The position numbers were made by a program, and so were the translations under genes. The notes beneath the pieces were generated by a model. The model had not been told where the DNA came from, made no database searches, and saw only the letters and a program-made list of their open reading frames with translations. From JBBROS01 sp965199595 (GTDB taxonomy: Bacteria > Pseudomonadota > Alphaproteobacteria > Acetobacterales > Acetobacteraceae), in assembly GCA_965199595.1 (NCBI GenBank), contig OZ241182.1:1364001-1428000 (forward strand): a stretch of 64,000 bases of DNA, written 5' to 3'. Shown piece by piece: positions 35,173 to 43,052 of this stretch (position 1 is its first letter; each line of letters starts with the position of its first letter).

Positions 35173-36141
35173 CTACGCTGCGGCCATCTCGCCGACGCGG
35201 ATGCACCGCGCGGTGCGGCCCGGCCCCACCACGCGCTCCGCCGGCACGGCGGCGGTGCAGGCCTCGATGGCCAGCGGGCAGCGTGGGGCGAAGGCACAGC
35301 CCGGCGGCGGGCGGCGCAGATCGGGCGGCGCACCGGGGATCGCCTGGATATCGACGCCGCCGTGGCGCACCACGGAGGCCATCAGCCCCTGGGTGTAAGG
35401 ATGCTGCGGCGCGTTCAGCACGTCGCGCACGGTGCCCTGTTCCACGATCTGCCCCGCATACATCACCGCCACCCGGTCCGATACTTCGGCAGCGACGCCG
35501 AGGTCGTGGGTGACGATCACCATGCCCATGCCCAGCTCCCGTTGCAGGGACCGCAGCAGCACCAGGATCTGGATCTGCACCGTGGCGTCCAGCGCCGTGG
35601 TGGGCTCGTCGGCCAGCAGCAGGCGGGGGCGGCAGGCCAGCGCCATGGCGATGACCACACGCTGGCGCAGGCCGCCGCTGAGCTGGTGCGGATAGGCATC
35701 GAGGCGGCGTGCGGCATCGGGCACGCGCACCAGGTCGAGCACCTCCAGCGCGCGGGCCCGGGCGCCGGCCTTGGTGCCGCCCAGGTGCCGCAGCACGCTT
35801 TCGCCGATCTGCTGGCCGATGGTGTAAACCGGGTCGAGCGCCGTCATCGGCTCCTGGAACACCATGGCCGCCGCGCCGCCGCGCAGGCCGCGCAGCGCCT
35901 TGCCGGAGAGGCGGGTGACATCCTGGCCCTCCACCCGCACGCCGCCGCTGATGTTGGCCTGGGGCGGCAGCAGGCGCATCAGCGCGCGCATGGAGACGGA
36001 CTTGCCGGAGCCGCTTTCGCCCAGCAGGCACACGGCCTCCCCGGGCATGACGTGCAGGCTGACGCCGCGCACGGCGTGGGTGGCGTCCCGGCCGGTGCCG
36101 AAGCGGACGTTGAGGCCATCGAGTTCGGCCAGCGGGGTCAT
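35173..36141 (-). CDS. Peptide ABC transporter ATP-binding protein, DppD-like
   Basis: A 322-residue ATPase of the oligo/dipeptide importer type. Walker A GESGSGKS, the LSGGLRQRV signature, Walker B LLLADEPTTALD, and the C-terminal HPYTQGLM peptide-transporter motif plus FAPRCPLAIEAC. The Met at 36141 (MTPLAELDG) places Walker A at about residue 38. It overlaps the DppF-like gene by 4 bp. Together with the second ATPase and the two permeases it drives uptake of di- or oligopeptides. Confidence 0.9.
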   Translation of the reverse strand: MTPLAELDGLNVRFGTGRDATHAVRGVSLHVMPGEAVCLLGESGSGKSVSMRALMRLLPPQANISGGVRVEGQDVTRLSGKALRGLRGGAAAMVFQEPMTALDPVYTIGQQIGESVLRHLGGTKAGARARALEVLDLVRVPDAARRLDAYPHQLSGGLRQRVVIAMALACRPRLLLADEPTTALDATVQIQILVLLRSLQRELGMGMVIVTHDLGVAAEVSDRVAVMYAGQIVEQGTVRDVLNAPQHPYTQGLMASVVRHGGVDIQAIPGAPPDLRRPPPGCAFAPRCPLAIEACTAAVPAERVVGPGRTARCIRVGEMAAA

Positions 36142-37184
36142 GCCGAAACCGGCCTTGGCGCGGCCGAGTGGCCGGAGCCGGCGTGCAGCATGTGGCAGGC
36201 GGCCTGGTGGCCCTGCCAGTCCGGCGGGTTCGGCACCGCCTCGGCGCATACGGCCTCCACATGGGGGCAGCGGGTGCGGAAGCGGCAGCCGCTGGGCGGG
36301 TTGGCGGGGGAGGGCGGGTCCCCGGTGATGGGCGCCTGCTCCACGCGCCGGTCCGGGTCCATGCTGAGGCGGGAGGCGAGCAGGGCGCGGGTGTAGGGGT
36401 GCAGCGGGTTGGCGAACACGTCGGCGGCCGGGCCGCTTTCGGCGACGCGGCCGAGATACATCACCAGGACGCGGTCGCTGACGTGCTGCACCACGGCCAG
36501 GTCGTGCGAGATGAACACGTAGGTGAGGCCCAGCTGGCGCTTGAGCGTGGCGAGCAGGTTCAGCACCTGCGCCTCCACCGACTTGTCGAGCGCGCTGACC
36601 GCTTCATCGAGGATCACCAGGCGCGGCTGCAGCGCCAGGGCGCGGGCGATGTTCACCCGCTGCTTCTGGCCGCCCGAAAGCTCGTGCGGGTAGCGCGGGC
36701 CGAACTGCACGGGGTCCAGCCCGACCCGGCGCAGGCTCTCATCCGCCTCCGTCGCCGCCTGCCTTCGGCTGCGGCCCAGCACCAGGGGCCCGAAGGCCAC
36801 GCTGTCGCGCACCGGCATGCGCGGGTTGAGCGAGCTGGCGCTGTCCTGGAACACCATCTGCGCCTGCCGCCGCAGGTCCTTCAGGTTGATGCCGCCGGGG
36901 TCGCCCACCGCCTCCCCGTCGAACACCAGTTCGCCGGAGTCGGGCACTATGAGGTGCAGCAGCAGCCGGGCCAGGGTGGATTTGCCGCAGCCGCTCTCGC
37001 CGACCACGCCCAGGGTCTCGCCCTTGGCGACGGTGAACGACACGCCGTCCACTGCACGCACCGCGCCGCCGCCGGGCAGGGCGAAGTGTCTCTGCAGGTT
37101 GGTGGCGATCAGCATGGGCTGGGCCGGGCCACCGCGGTCGAGGGCGTGGTGCCGGTTTTGCGCCTGGTGAACGTCGGGGCTCAT
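36138..37184 (-). CDS. Peptide ABC transporter ATP-binding protein, DppF-like
   Basis: A 348-residue ATPase partner of the DppD-like subunit. Walker A GESGCGKST, Q-loop QMVFQDSASSLNPR, signature LSGGQKQRV, Walker B VILDEAVSALD and HPYTRALLAS. The start ATG 37184 overlaps the upstream permease stop (ATGA). A downstream Met (MLIATNLQR, about residue 24) is an alternative start that would remove a His/Gln-rich leader. The C-terminus carries CRFRTRCPHVEAVC, the Cys-rich tail typical of this branch. Confidence 0.9.
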   Translation of the reverse strand: MSPDVHQAQNRHHALDRGGPAQPMLIATNLQRHFALPGGGAVRAVDGVSFTVAKGETLGVVGESGCGKSTLARLLLHLIVPDSGELVFDGEAVGDPGGINLKDLRRQAQMVFQDSASSLNPRMPVRDSVAFGPLVLGRSRRQAATEADESLRRVGLDPVQFGPRYPHELSGGQKQRVNIARALALQPRLVILDEAVSALDKSVEAQVLNLLATLKRQLGLTYVFISHDLAVVQHVSDRVLVMYLGRVAESGPAADVFANPLHPYTRALLASRLSMDPDRRVEQAPITGDPPSPANPPSGCRFRTRCPHVEAVCAEAVPNPPDWQGHQAACHMLHAGSGHSAAPRPVSA

Positions 37185-38086
37185 TTCAGGCGCACGTCCA
37201 TGGCGGAGCGCAGGCCGTCGCTGACCAGGTTGAAGCACATCGACGTGAGGAAGATCGCGGCGCCCGGCACGGCACAGACCCAGGGCTGCACATAGATGGA
37301 CTGCCGCAGGGTGGAGAGCATCAGGCCCCATTCCGGGATGGGCGGGCGCACGCCGAGCCCGAGGAACGACAGGCCGGAGCCGAGCAGGATGCTGACGCTG
37401 ACCAGGCTGGAGGTATAGACCAGCACCGGCGCCAGCACGTTGCCGAGCAGGTGGTGGCGGATGATCATGCCGTGCCCGGCCCCGGTGGCCCGCGCCGCCT
37501 CCACGAAATCCAGGTTCCGCACCTGCGTCGTCGCGGTTTCCGCCACGCGGCACACGGCGGGGATGAACACGAGTGCGAGGGCCAGCATCCCGTTCAGCAT
37601 CCCGCCGCCCATGGCGCCCGAGATGGCGACGGCCAGCAGCACGGACGGGAAGGCGTAGAACACGTCCATCACCCGCATGATCAGCGTGCCGACCCAGCCG
37701 CTGGCATAGCCGGCCAGGATGCCGAGGCCGCCGCCGATGATGGAGGCGAACACCACGGGCATGATGCCCATCAGCAGCGTGGTGCGGCCGCCGTACAGGA
37801 TGCGCGACAGGATATCCCGCCCCAGCTCGTCCGTGCCCAGCGGATGGCCGCGGAAGCCGAAGGGCTTGAGGCGAAGGATGATGCCCTCCTTGAACGGATC
37901 GAACGGCGCCAGCAGCGGCGCGAACACCGCCGAGAGGATGATGGCCAGCATCAGCACGCAGAACAGGATGGTCACGGGGTCCCGCCGCAGCCGGCCGCCC
38001 ACCATGCCCCAGTAGCCCGGCCGCGGCGGCAGCTTGACCGGTGCCGTGCCCGGCATGGCGAGGGATGGCGCGCTGGCCTGGGACAT
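37181..38086 (-). CDS. Peptide ABC transporter permease, DppC-like
   Basis: A 301-residue permease with six predicted helices after a cytoplasmic N-terminus. It has the DppC-type start RRDPVTILFCVLMLAI, HPLGTDELGRDILSRILYGGR, and the EAA loop EAARATGAGHGMIIRHHLL. It overlaps the DppB-like stop by 1 base (TGATG) and the DppF-like start by 4 bp, as in a single translational operon. Confidence 0.9.
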   Translation of the reverse strand: MSQASAPSLAMPGTAPVKLPPRPGYWGMVGGRLRRDPVTILFCVLMLAIILSAVFAPLLAPFDPFKEGIILRLKPFGFRGHPLGTDELGRDILSRILYGGRTTLLMGIMPVVFASIIGGGLGILAGYASGWVGTLIMRVMDVFYAFPSVLLAVAISGAMGGGMLNGMLALALVFIPAVCRVAETATTQVRNLDFVEAARATGAGHGMIIRHHLLGNVLAPVLVYTSSLVSVSILLGSGLSFLGLGVRPPIPEWGLMLSTLRQSIYVQPWVCAVPGAAIFLTSMCFNLVSDGLRSAMDVRLK

Positions 38087-39054
38087 CAGGCGCGCCGCAC
38101 GCGGGGGTCGATGGCGGCCTGCAGCAGGTCCACGACCAGGTTGGTGGCGACGAAGATCAGGGAGAGGGAGAGGATGGCGCCCTGCAGGACGGGGACGTCG
38201 CGGTTGACGATGGCGCGGCCGAGCAGGCTGCCGGAGCCGGGCCAGTTGAACACGGGCTCGATGAGGATGGAGCCGCCCATCAGGTAGCCGAACTGCAGGC
38301 CCATCACGGCCATCATGCCCGGGGCGGCGTTCTTGAGCACGTGGCGGACGATGGCGGACTCGGTCAGCCCCTTGGCGCGCAGCGTGGTCACGAAGTCCTG
38401 GCTCCGCACCTCCAGCACGGCGGCGCGGGTGGTGCGGGCGATGATGCCCACCGGCACCATGGCCAGCGTGATGACCGGGAGCACCAGGTAGCGCGCATCG
38501 TCCAGGTTGAAGGCGGAGAAGGCGTCCGACCCGTTCGCCCCCATGCCGGAGGCGGGCAGGACCGACCACTCGACGGCGAAGACGATGACCATCACCAGGC
38601 CCAGCCAGTAGTTCGGCACCGAGACCCCCAGCACCGCCGTGCCCGTCACCAGCCGGTCGATGACCCGGCCCAGCGCATTGGCCGGCGCACACCCCGCCAG
38701 CGTGCCCAGGCCGGCGCCGATCAGGAACGAGAGCGGCACCGCGAAGATGGTCAGCTCCAGCGTGTTGACCAGCGCGACGCCGACCTCGGACGACACCGGG
38801 CGGCGCGTGGCGACGGAGAGGCCGAAATCCCCCTGCGCCGCCCGCACCACCCAGTTGACGAACTGCACGGGCAGCGGCTTGTCGAAGCCATAGGCCTTCC
38901 TGACGATCTCGATGGTCTCGGCGCTGGCATCCGGCGGCAGAACGGTCTGCAGCGGGTCACCTGGCGCCAGATACACCAGCATGAAGCACACCAGCCCGAC
39001 CCCGAAGGCGATCGGCACGGCATAGATCAGCCGCCACAGGATGGTGCGCCCCAT
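38086..39054 (-). CDS. Peptide ABC transporter permease, DppB-like
   Basis: A 322-residue permease with the DppB hallmarks: N-terminal helix IPIAFGVGLVCFMLV-like, LAPGDPLQTV, then PNYWLGLVMVIVFAV and the loop TLRAKGLTESAIVRHVLKNA. It pairs with the DppC-like subunit to form the pore. The ATG at 39054 lies 10 bp after the binding-protein stop. Confidence 0.9.
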   Translation of the reverse strand: MGRTILWRLIYAVPIAFGVGLVCFMLVYLAPGDPLQTVLPPDASAETIEIVRKAYGFDKPLPVQFVNWVVRAAQGDFGLSVATRRPVSSEVGVALVNTLELTIFAVPLSFLIGAGLGTLAGCAPANALGRVIDRLVTGTAVLGVSVPNYWLGLVMVIVFAVEWSVLPASGMGANGSDAFSAFNLDDARYLVLPVITLAMVPVGIIARTTRAAVLEVRSQDFVTTLRAKGLTESAIVRHVLKNAAPGMMAVMGLQFGYLMGGSILIEPVFNWPGSGSLLGRAIVNRDVPVLQGAILSLSLIFVATNLVVDLLQAAIDPRVRRA

Positions 39055-39064
39055 GGGTCGAAAC

Positions 39065-40645
39065 CTACTTGTCGACCGTGATGGGCGTCAGGTCCTGGAA
39101 CCAGCTCTGCGCCTGCACGAAGCCGCGGACCTTGGGCGACAGCGCCCGCGGGTTGAGGTCGTGCACCACCCAGATGAAGGGGGCGTCCTCCGTCATCTTC
39201 CTGGTCATGGCCTTCAGGATCACCAGGCGCTTCTCGGTGTCGAACTCGTTGAAGGCGGCGGTGATCAGCCCCTCCATCTCCGGCGTGTAGTAATGCCCCC
39301 AGTTGCTGCCGTTGGGCGACCACTGCGCCTTCTGCGTGAAGCGGGTGATGCCGGCGATCGGGTCCTGGATCGAGCGGCTGACGTTGTTCGCGTCCACCCC
39401 GGGCGGCGGCGGCACGCGGCTCATGGCCAGCAGGGCGTTCCAGTCCATGACCTGCAGCGTGACCTGGAAGCCCGCCTCCTCCAGCTGGGACTTGATCAGC
39501 TCGTTCATCGGCAGCGGCTGCATCTGGCCGGAGCCGGAGGTGCTGATGGCGAAGGTCACCTTGCACGGCACGCAGCCCGCCTCCTTCAGCAGCGCCTTCG
39601 CCTTCGGCAGGTCGAAGGTGTAGGGCACGGCGGTGTCGCCCCAGGCGATGCCGGGCGGGAAGGGCGTGGTGGCGGCCAGGGCCACGCCGCCCAGCAGCTC
39701 CACCACGTCGGCCCGGTTGATGGCGTAGTTCGCGGCCTGGCGCACCCGCACATCCTTGAACGGCCCGGCCTCGGCGTTCAGCTGATAGGCCCAGACATGC
39801 GGATACTTGTTGGTGACGATCCGCATGCCGGAGGATTTCAGGCGCGGGATGGCATCGGGACTCGGCGCCTCCACGAAGTTCACCTGGCCGGAGAGCAGGG
39901 CCGCGGTGCGGGTGCTGGCCTCGGGCATCGGCAGCAACACAAGGCGGTCCTGCTTCGGGATGCGCGCCTTGTCCCAGTAGTCCCTGTTCGGCACCAGTTC
40001 CAGCCGCTCATGCGGGATCATGCGGTCGAACCTGTAGGGGCCGGTGCCGGAGGGCTGCATGGCATAGGCGGCCCAGTCGTACTTCAGCGCCTCGGCCCGG
40101 CACTTGCTGGTGATGGCGATGAAGCTCATCTCATAAGGGAACAGCGAGCTGGGCACCTTGGTATGGAGTGCCACCGTGTGGTCATCGACCTTCTCGACAT
40201 GGTCGAAGTTCGGCAGGTAGGCGCGGGACAGTGCGAATTGCTGGGCGTTCCACTGCGGCGCCTTCTCGTCGAAGCGGCCGAAGTTCCACACCACGGCGTC
40301 GGCGTTCAGCGGGCAGCCATCGTGGAACTTCACGCCGTCGCGCAGGGTGAACAGCCATTTCCTGTGGTCAGCCGGGTCGATCTTCCACTCGGTGGCCAGG
40401 CCCGGCTTGATCTCGGCGGGCCTGTCGGCGCTGCTGAGGTCCCAGTTGATCAGGGCGTCGTAGAGGTTGAGGCCGACGAAGCGGAAGCCCTCGAAGCCCT
40501 GATCCGGGTTGCCGCCCGTCACCGGGATGTCGCCCGCGGTCATCGCCACCGTCAGCACGCCCTGCGCCTGGGCGGCGCCCGAGAACATGATGCCGGCTGC
40601 GGCCAGGGGGGCTGCCATGCGGGAGAGGGAACCGAACCGGGCCAT
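39065..40645 (-). CDS. Peptide ABC transporter substrate-binding protein (family 5)
   Basis: A 526-residue periplasmic binding protein of the DppA/OppA family. A signal peptide (MARFGSLSRMAAPLAAAGIM, ending FSGAAQAQG) directs export. Family sequence includes FTLRDGVKFHDGCPL, YDALINWD and the C-terminal EDAPFIWVVHDLNPRA. It is the first gene of the transporter operon and probably determines which peptides or amides are imported for the downstream amidase and asparaginase-like protein. This substrate link is inference from gene order. Confidence 0.9.
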   Translation of the reverse strand: MARFGSLSRMAAPLAAAGIMFSGAAQAQGVLTVAMTAGDIPVTGGNPDQGFEGFRFVGLNLYDALINWDLSSADRPAEIKPGLATEWKIDPADHRKWLFTLRDGVKFHDGCPLNADAVVWNFGRFDEKAPQWNAQQFALSRAYLPNFDHVEKVDDHTVALHTKVPSSLFPYEMSFIAITSKCRAEALKYDWAAYAMQPSGTGPYRFDRMIPHERLELVPNRDYWDKARIPKQDRLVLLPMPEASTRTAALLSGQVNFVEAPSPDAIPRLKSSGMRIVTNKYPHVWAYQLNAEAGPFKDVRVRQAANYAINRADVVELLGGVALAATTPFPPGIAWGDTAVPYTFDLPKAKALLKEAGCVPCKVTFAISTSGSGQMQPLPMNELIKSQLEEAGFQVTLQVMDWNALLAMSRVPPPPGVDANNVSRSIQDPIAGITRFTQKAQWSPNGSNWGHYYTPEMEGLITAAFNEFDTEKRLVILKAMTRKMTEDAPFIWVVHDLNPRALSPKVRGFVQAQSWFQDLTPITVDK

Positions 40646-40843
40646 GCTGCGCTCCGCCGAGAGTGATCGCGCCAGCGTGACGATCCGGGCCGGGCCGGCG
40701 CAACGCCAAACGTCGTCGCATTGCCGGGTTTTATGGCACTACAGACAAGAACTGCCTGTCTGCGTGCCGTGCTGCCCCGACGATAGGCAGTACGCCGGGC
40801 TGGACGGTTCGGCACCGCGTCCATGCCCGAGAGCACGGAGCCA

Positions 40844-40877
40844 TGGCCCGGCGCGCTTGCGCGCTGCAGCCGGGCCA
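40844..40877. other. GC-rich palindrome upstream of the leuA leader
   Basis: TGGCCCGGC (40844-40852) pairs with GCCGGGCCA (40869-40877), with further GCGC pairing inside. It lies in the 460-bp gap between the divergent DppA-like gene and leuA, just before the leader ORF. The part of that gap before the leader (40646-40891) holds no gene I can support. Whether it is a protein-binding palindrome or an RNA hairpin is not clear. Confidence 0.4.
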
Positions 40878-40891
40878 CGTAGAACGATGGG

Positions 40892-41026
40892 ATGATCACC
40901 ACGCCGCCACGGATGGGCTGCCTGATGCGCGATGCGGCGCAGGGCTCCTCCTATGGCTCGGCCCATGCTTCTGGGCGCGTGGTCCTCGGCTCGCTCCGGC
41001 TCCTCCTCCGACTTACTCGCCCCTGA
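40892..41026 (+). CDS. Putative leu leader peptide
   Basis: A short frame from ATG 40892 (or the in-frame ATGs at 40913 and 40925) to TGA 41024-41026, 44 residues at most. The C-terminal end reads VVLGSLRLLLRLTRP, with six Leu codons in the last fifteen (three consecutive CTC at 41000-41008, plus CTT, and CTC before), immediately upstream of leuA. The stop codon falls inside the left arm of the hairpin at 41020. Leu-rich leaders that control leucine synthesis by ribosome-mediated attenuation are known in proteobacteria. No strong ribosome site was seen, so the start is unsure. Confidence 0.5.
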   Translation: MITTPPRMGCLMRDAAQGSSYGSAHASGRVVLGSLRLLLRLTRP

Positions 41027-41070
41027 GCGCCACGCCCGGCTGAGGCCGGCTACGCTCAGGGGATCCCTGG
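41020..41070 (+). promoter_or_regulatory. Putative leuA attenuator hairpins
   Basis: CCCCTGAGCG (41020-41029) pairs perfectly with CGCTCAGGGG (41053-41062), with an inner CCGGC/GCCGG stem (41036-41040 with 41045-41049). An alternative small hairpin, CAGGG-GAT-CCCTG (41057-41069), uses the right arm and so excludes the first. The left arm overlaps the end of the Leu-rich leader, so ribosome stalling at Leu codons would block it. There is no clear U-tract, so the effect could be on translation or on Rho access rather than intrinsic termination. Confidence 0.5.
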
Positions 41071-41105
41071 GACAGCCGTACGACACTCCAGCCGAGGACC
41101 GCACC

Positions 41106-42680
41106 ATGACCATCGATCATCCGAATTTCGGCCGCATGGCGGACGACCGCGTCATCATCTTCGACACCACCCTGCGCGATGGCGAGCAGTCGCCGGGGTT
41201 CTCCATGAACCTGGCCGAGAAGCTGCGCATGGCGGAGGCGCTGGCGGACCTGGGCGTGGACGTGATGGAGGCCGGGTTCCCCATCGCTTCCGTTGGGGAC
41301 TTCGAGGCCGTCGAGGCCATCGCCCGCGCCATCAGGGGCCCGGTGATCTGCGGCCTGGCACGCACCGGCCAGGCCGATATCCTGCGCGCCGCCGAGGCGC
41401 TGCGCCCGGCCGAGCGCAAGCGCATCCATATCTTCCTGAGCACCAGCCCGCTGCACATGAAGTATAAGCTGCGCATGGAGCCCGACCAGGTGCTGCAGCT
41501 GGCCATCGACTCCGTGCGCCTGGCCCGGCAGCACGCGGACGACGTGGAGTGGTCCGCCGAGGACGGCAGCCGCACCGAGCCCGACTTCCTGTGCCGCTGC
41601 GTGGAGGCGGTGATCAAGGAAGGTGCCACCACGGTCAACATCCCGGACACGGTGGGATATGCCGTGCCCGAGGACATGACGCGCATCTTCACCATGCTGC
41701 GGGAGCGGGTGCCGGGGGCGGATCGCGTGATCCTGTCCACCCACAACCACAACGACCTGGGCCTGGCCGTCGCCAACACCCTGGCCGCGGTGCGGGCCGG
41801 GGTGCGGCAGATCGAGTGCACCATCAACGGCATCGGCGAGCGCGCGGGCAATGCGGCGCTGGAGGAGACGGTGATGGCGATCCGCACCCGTCCGGACTTC
41901 GTGCCCTACGTGCACAACATCCAGAGCACGAGCCTGCTGCGGGTCAGCAAGCTGCTGAGCACCATCACCGGGTTCGACGTGCAGCCGAACAAGGCGATCG
42001 TCGGGCGCAACGCCTTCGCGCATGAGAGCGGCATCCACCAGGACGGCGTGCTGAAACATGCCGGCACCTACGAGATCATGACGCCGGAGAGCGTGGGCTG
42101 GAGCAAGACCAGCCTGGTGATGGGCAAGCACTCCGGCCGGGCGGCCTTCCGCGACAAGCTGCGCTCGCTGGGCTACGGCGAGGTCGGCGACAACAAGCTG
42201 AACGACGCCTTCCGCCGGTTCAAGGACCTGGCCGACCGCAAGAAGGTGGTTTACGACGAGGACATCAGCGCCCTGGTGGATGACGAGGTGGGCCGCGACA
42301 ACCAGCGCATCCGCTTCGTGTCGCTGGACCTGCATGCCGGGTCAAAATCCCCGCCGCGGGCCGAGCTGGAGCTGGAGATCGACGGCACCGTGGTCTCTGC
42401 CACCGAGAGCGGCGACGGGCCGGTGGACGCCACCTTCAAGGCCATCCGCACGCTGTTCCCGCACGAGGCGCGGCTGCTGCTGTTCTCCGTGGGCGCCGTG
42501 ACCGAGGGCACGGACGCGCAGGCCAAGACCACGGTGCGCCTGGAGGAGGGCGGCAAGATGGTGGACGGGCAGGGGGCGGACACCGACACCATCGTCGCCT
42601 CGGCCCGCGCCTATGTGCACGCGCTGAACAAGCTGCTGGTGAAGCGGGCGCGGACGGAGCCGGTGGCGCTGTCGGCCTGA
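41106..42680 (+). CDS. leuA: 2-isopropylmalate synthase
   Basis: A 524-residue enzyme that condenses acetyl-CoA with 2-oxoisovalerate, the first committed step of leucine synthesis. The catalytic HMGL-like barrel has DTTLRDGEQSPG at residues 20-31, STHNHNDLGLAVAN with metal-binding His residues, and TINGIGERAGNAALEE. The second half has HESGIHQDG and a C-terminal leucine-binding regulatory domain (about residues 390-510). Start ATG 41106 is well placed for the family. A Leu-rich leader and hairpins precede it, so both attenuation and allosteric feedback are possible. Confidence 0.95.
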   Translation: MTIDHPNFGRMADDRVIIFDTTLRDGEQSPGFSMNLAEKLRMAEALADLGVDVMEAGFPIASVGDFEAVEAIARAIRGPVICGLARTGQADILRAAEALRPAERKRIHIFLSTSPLHMKYKLRMEPDQVLQLAIDSVRLARQHADDVEWSAEDGSRTEPDFLCRCVEAVIKEGATTVNIPDTVGYAVPEDMTRIFTMLRERVPGADRVILSTHNHNDLGLAVANTLAAVRAGVRQIECTINGIGERAGNAALEETVMAIRTRPDFVPYVHNIQSTSLLRVSKLLSTITGFDVQPNKAIVGRNAFAHESGIHQDGVLKHAGTYEIMTPESVGWSKTSLVMGKHSGRAAFRDKLRSLGYGEVGDNKLNDAFRRFKDLADRKKVVYDEDISALVDDEVGRDNQRIRFVSLDLHAGSKSPPRAELELEIDGTVVSATESGDGPVDATFKAIRTLFPHEARLLLFSVGAVTEGTDAQAKTTVRLEEGGKMVDGQGADTDTIVASARAYVHALNKLLVKRARTEPVALSA

Positions 42681-42688
42681 CGGGGCCG

Positions 42689-42728
42689 GTGCCCCGCCCC
42701 GCCCCGGCATGGGGGCTGGGCGGGGCAC
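42689..42728. terminator. Hairpin between leuA and the downstream convergent gene
   Basis: GTGCCCCGCCC (42689-42699) pairs with GGGCGGGGCAC (42718-42728). It sits in the 65-bp gap between leuA and the convergent gene at 42746 and probably ends leuA transcripts. Confidence 0.65.
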
Positions 42729-42745
42729 TCGGGCTTCAGGTCAGC

Positions 42746-42976
42746 TCAGGTGGCGCTGGAGGATCCGGCGGTTGTGCCGGTCTCGGACGGGGCGGTGTCG
42801 GTGATGTCGGCACCGGATTCGTCCGTGGTCTCTCCTGCGGTCCCCTCCAGCGGGGGCTCGCCGGCCTCGGCGCGCCGCTTCGCCTCTTCCTTGTCGCGCG
42901 ACTTCTGTTCCTTCTTGGCGGCCTTCGCGCGATCGCGCTCGGCCTTCTGGAAATTGTAGTTGGGCTTAAAGACCAT
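42746..42976 (-). CDS. Hypothetical charged protein
   Basis: A 76-residue protein with a strongly basic, Lys/Arg/Glu-rich first half (MVFKPNYNFQKAERDRAKAAKKEQKSR broken by no hydrophobic stretch) and an acidic, Ser/Thr/Gly-rich second half. The MVFKPNYNFQ start followed by a helical charged segment looks like a small conserved alphaproteobacterial protein, but I do not recognise a named family. GAGGAGGAACG ahead of the ATG gives a good ribosome site. Function unknown. Confidence 0.7.
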   Translation of the reverse strand: MVFKPNYNFQKAERDRAKAAKKEQKSRDKEEAKRRAEAGEPPLEGTAGETTDESGADITDTAPSETGTTAGSSSAT

Positions 42977-43052
42977 TCGTTCCTCCTCCCGCGCCGCGGG
43001 CTGCAGCGGAAAATGCCGTTAGCTGTTCGTCAGGGCAACCCCGGGCCAGGCC

